DNA from: Desulfuromonadales bacterium C00003107
Lineage (GTDB): Bacteria > Desulfobacterota > Desulfuromonadia > Desulfuromonadales > Syntrophotaleaceae
Reading direction: 5' to 3'
DNA length: 7,559 nt
Assembly: GCA_001751225.1 (NCBI GenBank)
Contig: MAXT01000097.1
Location: 1 to 7,559, forward strand
The notes below the pieces were generated by a model. It ran no database searches. It saw only the letters and a program-made list of their open reading frames with translations, and was not told the DNA's origin. Positions 1 through 5,655 of this stretch are shown here, one piece after another. How positions within the stretch are numbered: position 1 is the stretch's first letter; every line of letters begins with the position of its first letter. A program made the position numbers and the translations under genes.

Positions 1-162
1 GAAAAGAAGGACGGATGTCTGAGCGAAGCGAGTTTTCGTCCTTCCCGGATTAAAACTCCCGCAGTGAGGGAACCCCGCAGGGGCCAACGGGGGGCGACCT
101 TCTTTTGGTTACTTTTCTTGGTCGTCAAGAAAAGTAACACGCCTGGCCGGGCAAGACCGGCC
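1..162 (-). repeat. Left copy of a multi-hairpin intergenic repeat module (minus orientation)
   Basis: Read on the minus strand from 162 down, this stretch folds into a series of hairpins. Hairpin I has arms 157-162/145-150 (6 bp, 6-nt loop). Hairpin II has arms 126-138/108-120 (13 bp perfect, 5-nt loop). Hairpin III is small, 73-76/80-83 (CCCC-GCA-GGGG). Hairpin IV is 57-60/68-71. Hairpin V has arms 37-44/6-13 (8 bp) and a 23-nt loop. The same order occurs in the plus orientation at 220-391 with different but paired stem sequences. The loop of hairpin V is nearly identical in both copies. No convincing gene is present: short open frames cross on both strands and lack ribosome binding sites. 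From general familiarity it resembles intergenic sequence often mis-annotated as hypothetical proteins (a frame beginning KKSNQKKV). The module may extend past the window edge. Function is unknown. Confidence 0.6.
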
Positions 163-219
163 GATTGATAGATTTGCTTTTTGCAGTATTTTCGGTCCCG
201 CTGCACAAACTACAAGACC
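163..219. other. Spacer between the two head-to-head repeat modules
   Basis: These 57 bp separate hairpin I of the left module from hairpin I of the right module. The stretch is more AT-rich than its surroundings and contains TTTGCTTTTTGCAGTATTTT. I see no gene, no clear promoter and no terminal direct duplication that would mark an insertion. Confidence 0.4.
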
Positions 220-391
220 GCGGGGTTGCGTCCCCGCCCGACGCCCTCCTCTTTTTACGCGCCAAAAAAGAGTAGGCAGAAAAAGGTGCCCCAACTCCTT
301 GCCCTTCGGGTTTCCTGCGCTACGCAGACGTTTTGCGGGCGGGCAAAAACTCGCTGCGCTCAAACATTTCCCCGCCTGATCGCAAAACGTC
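220..391 (+). repeat. Right copy of the multi-hairpin intergenic repeat module (plus orientation)
   Basis: This copy is inverted relative to the one at 1-162. Hairpin I is GCGGGG (220-225) with CCCCGC (232-237), with a 6-nt loop as in the left copy. Hairpin II is CTCTTTTT (249-256) with AAAAAGAG (265-272). A small CCTTCGGG turn lies at 303-310. Hairpin IV is CTGCG (315-319) with CGCAG (323-327). Hairpin V is a long stem: 327-337 pairs with 381-391 (11 bp perfect), and after a 4-nt bulge (TGAT) 338-343 pairs with 371-376. Its loop at 346-367 matches the left copy's loop at 20 of 22 positions. In hairpin II, two base pairs differ from the left copy on both sides at once (A-T to G-C and G-C to A-T). 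In hairpin I, three pairs do so. This is evidence for selection on pairing. The open frames through the region look spurious. Confidence 0.6.
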
Positions 392-435
392 CACTTCGCT
401 CCAGCTTCGTCGCAGGGGAGGGAGGGGCGAAGGGC

Positions 436-470
436 TTACGTATTACGCCTTACGATTTACGGTTTACGGT
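436..470 (+). repeat. Period-7 tandem repeat, consensus TTACGNN
   Basis: TTACG begins at 436, 443, 450, 457 and 464, exactly every 7 bp. The units are TTACGTA, TTACGCC, TTACGAT, TTACGGT and TTACGGT, followed by a decayed TTTTA. The first five positions are constant and the last two vary. The array lies between the hairpin module and the hisC leader. Short heptamer arrays in intergenic DNA are known in several bacterial groups, usually without assigned function. Confidence 0.75.
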
Positions 471-545
471 TTTTACCCCCTGTGCTTGCACCCTCATAAA
501 ATTTCCGCTAGTGTAACTGCTTCAGTCGATTACCCACTCTACGCC

Positions 546-550
546 GGAGG
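546..550 (+). promoter_or_regulatory. Ribosome binding site that fixes the hisC start
   Basis: GGAGG lies 4 nt before the ATG at 555. The same open frame could start at 333, but that ATG lies inside the repeat element and has no comparable site. The protein starting at 555 also begins exactly where HisC family homology is expected. Confidence 0.8.
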
Positions 551-554
551 CACC

Positions 555-1598
555 ATGACCCGCTTGCGTCGCAATATTGCCGAGATGGCCGGATATGTAC
601 CGGGATTTCAACCCCGCGACGATCAGACCTATATAAAACTCAATACCAACGAAAACCCCTATCCCCCGTCGCCACGGGTCATCGAGGCGATTCTGGCCGA
701 GGTTGGCGAGGGGCTGCGCAAGTATCCTGATGCCGCCAGCTGTGCCGCCCGCGAGGCTGCCGGTCGGTTGTACGGCTTCGATCCCGACTGGATCATTATG
801 GCCAACGGCTCCGACGAGGTGCTTAATAACCTGATTCGGGCCTTTGTCGGTGAGGGGCAGGAGATCGCTTACGTTCAGCCGTCCTATTCCTACTACGCCA
901 CCCTGGCTGCTATTCAGGGGGCGAAGGTGCGCACCTTCGGTCTCGACGAAAAGTGGAACCTGGTCGATTTCCCCGAGCGCTACCAGGGGAAGCTGTTTTT
1001 CCTGGTCAATCCCAATGCGCCCTTGGGTTTCTGCTATCCTCTGTCCTTTATTGAGGAGTTGGCCGGTCGAGTCGATGGCATGTTGGTGGTGGACGAGGCC
1101 TATGCCGATTTTGCCGATGATCACGCTCTCGAGCTGGTGCGGCGTTGCGATAACGTGGTGGTGACCCGCACCCTGTCCAAGAGCTATTCCCTGGCCGGCA
1201 TGCGCCTGGGCCTGGCTATCGCCCGGCCGGAGGTGATCGCCGCCCTCAACAAGATCCGCGACCATTACAACCTCGATCGCCTGGCCCAGGCTGCAGCGGC
1301 CGCCGCCTTTGATGATCAGGACTATTTCCGTGGCTGCGTCGCCAAGATTCGCGCCACCCGCGACTGGTTCAGTACCGAACTGCGGGTCCTAAATTGGGAA
1401 GTCATTCCGTCGAATGGCAACTTTGTCTTCGCCAGCCCTCCCGGTCGCGACGGGAAACGGGCCTATCAGGCTCTGTTCGAGCGCAATATCCTGGCGCGCC
1501 ACTTCAGCGACCCGCTACTTGCCCACGGTTTGCGCATCTCCATCGGTAGCCGTGAAGAGATGGAGCAGACCCTGGTGGTGCTACAGGAACTCTCTTGA
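555..1598 (+). CDS. hisC: Histidinol-phosphate aminotransferase
   Basis: This is a PLP enzyme of the class I/II aminotransferase fold. It converts imidazole-acetol phosphate plus glutamate to L-histidinol phosphate plus 2-oxoglutarate, in cytosolic histidine biosynthesis. The product is 347 residues, normal for HisC. Visible landmarks are [11 protein letters not shown] near 30-40, KYPD at 56-59, NGSDE at 84-88 (phosphate-binding region), DEAY at 180-183 (Asp that contacts the PLP ring nitrogen), [12 protein letters not shown] with the Schiff-base Lys209 and Arg217, and LRISIG with Arg327 (substrate carboxylate). The usual NPNNPTG motif reads NPNAPLG (152-158), so the Asn that normally contacts PLP is Ala155. 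No other his gene is in the window, so it stands apart from a his operon here. mutY follows after 42 bp and is probably cotranscribed. HisC paralogues can act on other substrates, so the exact substrate is less certain than the family. Confidence 0.93.
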   Translation: MTRLRRNIAEMAGYVPGFQPRDDQTYIKLNTNENPYPPSPRVIEAILAEVGEGLRKYPDAASCAAREAAGRLYGFDPDWIIMANGSDEVLNNLIRAFVGEGQEIAYVQPSYSYYATLAAIQGAKVRTFGLDEKWNLVDFPERYQGKLFFLVNPNAPLGFCYPLSFIEELAGRVDGMLVVDEAYADFADDHALELVRRCDNVVVTRTLSKSYSLAGMRLGLAIARPEVIAALNKIRDHYNLDRLAQAAAAAAFDDQDYFRGCVAKIRATRDWFSTELRVLNWEVIPSNGNFVFASPPGRDGKRAYQALFERNILARHFSDPLLAHGLRISIGSREEMEQTLVVLQELS

Positions 1599-1640
1599 GC
1601 TGTAAGGACTGCGCTCCGTCCATCTCCCTGTCTGTCGACC

Positions 1641-2726
1641 ATGAAGGATAACGCCACTTTTGCTGCGGCGGAAGTCGCCGCACGGCTGCTGGCCTGGTAT
1701 GGCCGCTGCGGCCGCGATTTGCCCTGGCGCCAGACTCGCGATCCCTACCGCATTTGGCTGTCGGAGGTCATGTTGCAGCAGACCGGGGTGGCGACGGTGA
1801 TCCCCTATTACGAGCGGTTTTTGCAGCGCTTTGCGGATGTCAATGAGCTGGCCGCCGCAACTGTCGACGAGGTGATCGAGCTGTGGGCGGGGCTTGGCTA
1901 CTACTCGCGAGCCCGCAATCTGCACGCTGCGGCCTGCCAGTTGGTTGCTGAACCGGGCGGTCGATTTCCCTCTGACTTGCAGGAGCTGATGGCTCTGCCC
2001 GGCATCGGTCGTTCAACAGCCGGAGCCATTCTTTCGATAGCCTTCGACAAAAAAGCCCCGATTCTGGACGGCAACGTGCGGCGGGTATTGATTCGGCTCT
2101 ACGCTGTCGATGAGCCGCCCCGCGCTGCCTCTGTGGAAAAATTTCTCTGGCAGCGGGCTGAGGAGTTAACCTCGGCAGAGCGACCTCACGATTACGCTCA
2201 AGCGATCATGGATCTGGGAGCCACGGTCTGTACTCCGCGCAATCCCGATTGTCAGGTTTGTCCTTTGGTAAGCTTGTGCCAGGCTAATCACCTCGGCTTG
2301 GCCGGAGAGCTGCCCCGCCGTCAACCGCGCAAGGCTGTGCCGTTGGTGCGTCAGGTAGCTCTATTGCTGGAACGCAACGGCGAATTTCTGGTGAGAAAAC
2401 GCCCGCTGCAGGGGATGCTGGCCGGTCTGTGGGAATTTCCCTCCCGAGAAGTGACGGATGGGCAGCCGGCTTCGGCGGCGGCTGCCGAGCTGTTGGCTGA
2501 GCTGGTATTGTCTGGCCGGTTGTATGAACTGGGGCAAGTAGGCCATGCCTACAGCCATTTTCGCCTGGAGGTGGCGGTCTTTCAGGTGGCTGTCACTGAC
2601 CATCTGGCGGTCGGACAGGTCGCCGAAGGGCAGCCGAGTCTCTGGCTACCAACAATCGATCTGGCTGAGCTGGCTTTGCACGGTGCTCATAAAAAAGTCT
2701 GGGCGCTGCTTGCCAGCCCGAACTGA
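1641..2726 (+). CDS. mutY: A/G-specific adenine DNA glycosylase
   Basis: MutY removes adenine mispaired with 8-oxoguanine, the last line of the GO base-excision repair system. The 361-residue protein shows the full family layout. The N-terminal HhH-GPD glycosylase has SEVMLQQT with catalytic Glu42, the GLGYYSRARNL segment (84-94), the helix-hairpin-helix LPGIGRSTA (119-127) and catalytic Asp143 in ILDGNVRRV. The [4Fe-4S] loop is Cys197-x6-Cys204-x2-Cys207-x5-Cys213. After a linker, a C-terminal NUDIX-like domain from about 232 senses 8-oxoG. It carries GHAYSHFRL (301-309), matching the 8-oxoG-reading FSH loop with Tyr for Phe. All key residues are present. The ATG at 1641 is the only plausible start: the frame upstream has no ATG, GTG or TTG back to the hisC stop. 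It lacks a nearby Shine-Dalgarno site (AAGGA at 1604-1608 is too far), so translation may depend on upstream ribosomes. It sits between hisC and rnd on the same strand. Confidence 0.95.
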   Translation: MKDNATFAAAEVAARLLAWYGRCGRDLPWRQTRDPYRIWLSEVMLQQTGVATVIPYYERFLQRFADVNELAAATVDEVIELWAGLGYYSRARNLHAAACQLVAEPGGRFPSDLQELMALPGIGRSTAGAILSIAFDKKAPILDGNVRRVLIRLYAVDEPPRAASVEKFLWQRAEELTSAERPHDYAQAIMDLGATVCTPRNPDCQVCPLVSLCQANHLGLAGELPRRQPRKAVPLVRQVALLLERNGEFLVRKRPLQGMLAGLWEFPSREVTDGQPASAAAAELLAELVLSGRLYELGQVGHAYSHFRLEVAVFQVAVTDHLAVGQVAEGQPSLWLPTIDLAELALHGAHKKVWALLASPN

Positions 2727-2736
2727 ATCTGGCAAG

Positions 2737-2799
2737 ATGGCGACCTGCCAACCCTGTAAGTATCGTTTTCAGTGCGAAAAAGATATTGCGTCCGGTTGA
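2737..2799 (+). CDS. Possible 20-residue cysteine-rich peptide
   Basis: A short open frame sits in the 91-bp gap between mutY and rnd. Its ATG comes 10 nt after the mutY stop, and its TGA ends 18 nt before the rnd ATG. The peptide contains CQPCKYRFQC, a C-x2-C-x5-C pattern with basic and aromatic spacing residues. The pattern resembles the last three ligands of Fe-S loops, as in MutY just upstream, Cas4/AddB-type nucleases or SPASM domains. The upstream GGCAAG is a poor ribosome binding site, though coupling to mutY termination is possible. Three cysteines in 20 residues and the tight fit between two genes argue for it; the small size argues against. It could be a real small protein, a decayed fragment of a larger Fe-S protein, or chance. 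I do not recognise a named family. Confidence 0.35.
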   Translation: MATCQPCKYRFQCEKDIASG

Positions 2800-2808
2800 A
2801 ACCCCTTC

Positions 2809-2814
2809 GGAGGA
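2809..2814 (+). promoter_or_regulatory. Ribosome binding site of rnd
   Basis: GGAGGA lies just before the ATG at 2818, with a spacing of 4 nt from the GGAGG core, much like the hisC site. It supports this start for the RNase D gene. It also means rnd can be translated independently of the genes upstream. Confidence 0.75.
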
Positions 2815-2817
2815 ACC

Positions 2818-3945
2818 ATGTCCCTGCCCCCTATTCTGGTCGATTCCTCGGCTTTAGCTGAGTTTGCTGCGCAATTGCACCGCGAACCGGTCTTCGCCGT
2901 TGATCTCGAGGCCGACTCTCTGCATTCCTATCAAGACAAAGTCTGTTTACTGCAATTCTCCACCGCTACGGCCACGGTGCTCGTCGATCCCCTGGCTATT
3001 GGCGACCTGTCGTCCTTGAAGGCGGTGCTGGCTGACGAGGCGGTGCGTAAGGTCTTTCATGCTGCTGACTACGACATTCGCTGTCTGTATCGTGACTTTG
3101 GCATCGAGATAAATGGATTGTTCGATACGATGACCGCTTGCCAGTTTCTTGGCGAGGACAAGGTGGGCCTGGCCGACATACTCAATAAGTATTTTGGTGT
3201 CAAACTCGACAAACGCTATCAGCGCGCCGATTGGTCAAAGCGACCATTGGAAGAGGGCATGGTTCATTATGCCGCCGAGGATACTCGTCATTTGCTGCAG
3301 TTGACCGAACAGCTGGAGGCGCAGTTGGTTGCCAAGGGTCGCTTGGCCTGGGCCAAGGAAGAATTCGCCCTGCTCGAGCAGGTACGCCACAACAGCACAG
3401 GCGGACCTCTTTTCCTGCGGTTTAAAAAGGCCAACCTCCTTGAGCGGCGCCAGCTGGCGGTTCTGGAAGAGCTGTTGCAGTGGCGTAACGGAGAGGCGCA
3501 GCGGCGCAATTGCCCGCCCTTTAAAGTGTTGAACAACGCTCCGCTGCTGGAAGTAGCTCGGGCCATGCCTGCCAATATGAGTGCCTTGTCCAGAGTCGAA
3601 GACATGGTGCCGAGGCTGACCAGTCGCTACGGTGGCTCATTGCTTACAGCGGTAGAGGTGGGTTGCAAGGTGCCGGAGGAGGAACTGCCGGTTTATCCTC
3701 GCGGTGAGCCTCGTCTGCGTGATCCTGAAGTCGATAGTCGTATGGCGCTGTTGAAAAAGTGGCGTGTGGGGGCGGCAAGGAAGCTGGAGATGGATCCCGG
3801 TATCGTCATCAACAATACCATGCTGGAAGAGATCGCCCGCCATAAGCCAGTGTGCGTGGAAGACCTGGCAGGCCTAAAAACGATGAAGAACTGGCAGCGG
3901 CTGGTTCTGGGCAAGGGGATTGTCGAGGCACTGCGGGCCGGTTGA
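2818..3945 (+). CDS. rnd: Ribonuclease D (DEDDy 3'-5' exoribonuclease with HRDC domains)
   Basis: RNase D trims the 3' ends of tRNA precursors and other small structured RNAs using two metal ions. The protein is 375 residues, as in E. coli. The exonuclease domain (about 1-190) carries the complete DEDDy set. Exo I is AVDLEADSLHS with Asp29 and Glu31. Exo II is FHAADYDIRCL with Asp86. Exo III is YAAEDTRHL with Tyr151 and Asp155. A first HRDC domain follows from about 205 (LLERRQLAVLEELLQWRNG...). A second HRDC-like helical segment spans about 305-375, including INNTMLEEIARHKP. HRDC domains are thought to help bind RNA. The gene follows mutY and the small cysteine-rich frame on the same strand, so an operon-like transcript is likely, although roles differ. 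No clear U-tract terminator for the plus strand follows it. The Tyr in Exo III places it in the DEDDy rather than the DEDDh group. Confidence 0.94.
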   Translation: MSLPPILVDSSALAEFAAQLHREPVFAVDLEADSLHSYQDKVCLLQFSTATATVLVDPLAIGDLSSLKAVLADEAVRKVFHAADYDIRCLYRDFGIEINGLFDTMTACQFLGEDKVGLADILNKYFGVKLDKRYQRADWSKRPLEEGMVHYAAEDTRHLLQLTEQLEAQLVAKGRLAWAKEEFALLEQVRHNSTGGPLFLRFKKANLLERRQLAVLEELLQWRNGEAQRRNCPPFKVLNNAPLLEVARAMPANMSALSRVEDMVPRLTSRYGGSLLTAVEVGCKVPEEELPVYPRGEPRLRDPEVDSRMALLKKWRVGAARKLEMDPGIVINNTMLEEIARHKPVCVEDLAGLKTMKNWQRLVLGKGIVEALRAG

Positions 3946-4002
3946 GGTTACGTAAGGAGCTGCTTCATCTCGAACTTCTTCGGGCACTTTGAATTATCCG
4001 GC

Positions 4003-4032
4003 ATAATAAAATAAAAGGGGCCGTTCGGCCCC
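4003..4032 (-). terminator. Intrinsic terminator of fumC
   Basis: GGGGCC (4017-4022), a GTTC loop and GGCCCC (4027-4032) form a 6-bp GC stem. On the minus strand it is followed directly by TTTTATTTTATTA, a good U-tract, so it should end fumC transcription about 30 nt after the stop. On the plus strand the hairpin is followed by CCTCAGTAGATAC without a T run, so it should work poorly for the converging rnd transcript. Confidence 0.85.
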
Positions 4033-4062
4033 CTCAGTAGATACATTTGAAGAATCTTTGCT

Positions 4063-5466
4063 TCAGCGGGTCTTGCCCGGCACCCCCGGTTCGGTCATCG
4101 GCCGTGGGTCGAGCAGATGCTCCAGCTCCTCTGCCGGCAATGTCTGCTGTTCGTTGGCCACTTGGCGTACTGTGCGACCGTTCTGGTAGGCCTCTTTGGC
4201 GATCTGCGCGGCGCGGTCATAGCCGATCACCGGTGCCAGGGCGGTACACATGGCCAGGCTCTCCTCGACCAGTGATTCGCAGCGTTCGCGGTTAGCCTGC
4301 AGGCCCTTGACGCAGCGGTTGCTGAACTGGGTGGCGGCGGCTGCCAGAAGGTCGATGGAGCTGAGCAGGTTGTGGGCCATGACCGGCATCATGACGTTAA
4401 GCTCAAAGTTGCCGGAAAGGCCGCCGAGGGTGATGGTGGCGTCGTTGCCGACCACCTGGGCGCAGACCTGCATCAGACTTTCAGCCATCACCGGGTTGAC
4501 CTTGCCAGGCATGATCGAACTGCCCGGCTGTACCGGTGGTAGTTGGATTTCGCCTAAGCCGCAGCGAGGACCGCTGCCGAGGAAGCGAATATCATTGGCG
4601 ATCTTGAACAGGGCCACCGCGGCTCGCTTAAGGGCGCCACTCATGGCCACCACGGCATCCTTGGCGGCCTGAGCTTCAAAATGGTTGGCCGCTTCGATAA
4701 AGGGCCGGCCGGTGAGTTCGCTGATGGCAGCGATGACCCGCTCGGCAAACTGAGGATGGGTGTTGAGGCCGGTGCCGACGGCGGTGCCACCGAGGGGTAG
4801 CTCGAGCAGTCCTTCCTCGGCCGCCTCGATCCAGCGAATGGCCAGAGCCAACTGGCGGGCGTAGCCGGAGAAGACCTGACCCAGGCGCACCGGAGTGGCA
4901 TCCTGCAGGTGGGTGCGCCCAATCTTGGTGATGCCGTTGAAGGACAGAGCCTTTTCGCCCAGCGTTTCTTGCAGGGTCACCAAAGCCGGAATCAGGGTTT
5001 GGCGGACCTCCATGACGGCTGAAATATGCATGGCAGTAGGGATGACATCGTTGCTCGATTGGCCGTGGTTGACGTGGTCGTTGGGGTGGACCGCTCCCGA
5101 GCCGATTTTCTTGCCCAGCAATTGGGTGGCGCGGTTGGCGATTACTTCGTTGGCATTCATGTTAGTGCTGGTGCCGGAACCGGTCTGGTAGATGTCGAGT
5201 ACGAATTGATCGTCGAGACTGCCAACCATGACCTCGCCGGCAGCGCTAGTAATGGCCTCAGCCCGCTCGGTGTCAAGCAGATCCAGAGCGTTGTTGGCAA
5301 GGGCAGCCTGCTGTTTGATCATGCCCAAGGCGTGAATGAAGGGCCGTGAAAAACGCACTCCAGAGATAGGGAAGTTGTCCAGTGCCCGGGCGGTTTGGGC
5401 GCCGTAGAGGGCTTCGGTCGGGACCTGCATTTCGCCCATGGAATCTTTTTCGGTACGGGTACTCAT
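4063..5466 (-). CDS. fumC: Class II fumarate hydratase
   Basis: This enzyme reversibly hydrates fumarate to L-malate in the TCA cycle. It is the oxygen-stable, iron-free homotetramer of the aspartase/fumarase superfamily. The product is 467 residues, the same length as E. coli FumC. Conserved segments in order are TGSGTSTNMNANEV (95-108), HPNDHVNHGQSSND (127-140), GRTHLQDATPV (183-193, with Thr185 and His186 of the catalytic region) and the superfamily signature GSSIMPGKVNP (315-325), whose Ser316 lies on the mobile catalytic loop with Lys322 and Asn324. The HPNDHVN and PTAMH segments fit fumarase better than aspartase, but aspartase is the nearest alternative. The start at 5466 has AGGGAG 8 nt upstream. 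The gene is monocistronic, with a near-consensus sigma70 promoter upstream and an intrinsic terminator downstream. It converges on rnd and diverges from the HD-domain gene. Nothing appears broken. Confidence 0.95.
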   Translation of the reverse strand: MSTRTEKDSMGEMQVPTEALYGAQTARALDNFPISGVRFSRPFIHALGMIKQQAALANNALDLLDTERAEAITSAAGEVMVGSLDDQFVLDIYQTGSGTSTNMNANEVIANRATQLLGKKIGSGAVHPNDHVNHGQSSNDVIPTAMHISAVMEVRQTLIPALVTLQETLGEKALSFNGITKIGRTHLQDATPVRLGQVFSGYARQLALAIRWIEAAEEGLLELPLGGTAVGTGLNTHPQFAERVIAAISELTGRPFIEAANHFEAQAAKDAVVAMSGALKRAAVALFKIANDIRFLGSGPRCGLGEIQLPPVQPGSSIMPGKVNPVMAESLMQVCAQVVGNDATITLGGLSGNFELNVMMPVMAHNLLSSIDLLAAAATQFSNRCVKGLQANRERCESLVEESLAMCTALAPVIGYDRAAQIAKEAYQNGRTVRQVANEQQTLPAEELEHLLDPRPMTEPGVPGKTR

Positions 5467-5474
5467 TTATTGTT

Positions 5475-5480
5475 CTCCCT
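5475..5480 (-). promoter_or_regulatory. Ribosome binding site of fumC
   Basis: The minus strand reads AGGGAG followed by 8 nt and the ATG ending at 5466. It supports the annotated start. Confidence 0.75.
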
Positions 5481-5529
5481 CTAGTATCCCAGGTCGGGGC
5501 TGCTTGTTTTAGGTCAGCCACCTCGACAA

Positions 5530-5557
5530 TTGAATTTTATGGATTACGGATTAAATA
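5530..5557. repeat. Second, shorter period-7 repeat (TTAYGGA) between fumC and the HD gene
   Basis: Heptamers in register read TTGAATT, TTATGGA, TTACGGA and TTAAATA. The middle two differ at one base, and the flanking two are weaker matches. The TTACGG core is shared with the array at 436-470. Relative to fumC it lies at the start of the transcribed leader, just downstream of the promoter. For the HD gene it lies in the upstream region, where TTGAAT (5530-5535) and TAAATA (5552-5557) make a weak promoter-like pair with a 16-bp spacer. Confidence 0.45.
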
Positions 5558-5566
5558 AGGCTCCAA

Positions 5567-5595
5567 ATCATAGACAACTGATGTCTGCCTGTCAA
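5567..5595 (-). promoter_or_regulatory. Sigma70-type promoter of fumC
   Basis: On the minus strand TTGACA (5590-5595) is a perfect -35 and TATGAT (5567-5572) a 5/6 match to the -10, separated by exactly 17 bp. Transcription would begin near 5560 and give a leader of roughly 94 nt before fumC. The match suggests strong, largely constitutive expression. I do not see an obvious operator overlapping it. Confidence 0.8.
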
Positions 5596-5655
5596 CGCCG
5601 GCGCAACGGCTCTCGGTCGGGCTTATGGCGGTCAGACAAGATGTAAGGAGAAATC

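Larger units (their letters stand above)
392..554 (+). other. Intergenic leader upstream of hisC
   Basis: This stretch holds a purine-rich segment (about 411-434), the period-7 repeat (436-470) and the immediate hisC leader. I found no strong sigma70 promoter. A TAAAAT at 497-502 is a fair -10 match but has no good -35 at the right distance. TTGCAC at 486-491 paired with TAGTGT at 509-514 (17-bp spacer) is weak. GGAGG at 546-550 is the ribosome binding site for hisC. A longer open frame starts at 333, but it runs through the repeat module and should not be taken as the hisC start. Confidence 0.4.

Noticed and set aside
1..391. Transposon or insertion sequence
   Set aside because: No transposase frame and no target-site duplication is visible. 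The inverted halves are internally structured and divergent rather than sharp terminal repeats.
436..470. CRISPR-like array
   Set aside because: The unit is only 7 bp, with no spacers and no cas genes nearby.
109..516. Overlapping open frames on both strands (109-363 minus, 181-516 plus)
   Set aside because: Both cross the inverted repeat modules, are rich in Arg/Pro/Cys as expected from GC-rich non-coding DNA, and have no ribosome binding sites.
333..554. N-terminal extension of the hisC open frame
   Set aside because: It runs through the hairpin module and the heptamer array, has no homology-like features, and the GGAGG plus ATG at 546-557 gives a normal-length HisC.
522..1265. 247-codon open frame on the minus strand
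   Set aside because: It is antisense to hisC, whose protein has all family motifs. The antisense product is rich in Gly, His and Gln and shows no domain.
2545..2799. 84-codon frame overlapping the end of mutY
   Set aside because: The overlapping part is an out-of-frame reading of the MutY NUDIX domain. Only the last 20 codons, which lie in the gap, merit attention as a separate small frame.
4017..4032. Bidirectional terminator shared by rnd and fumC
   Set aside because: No T run follows the hairpin on the plus strand, so only the fumC direction is supported.
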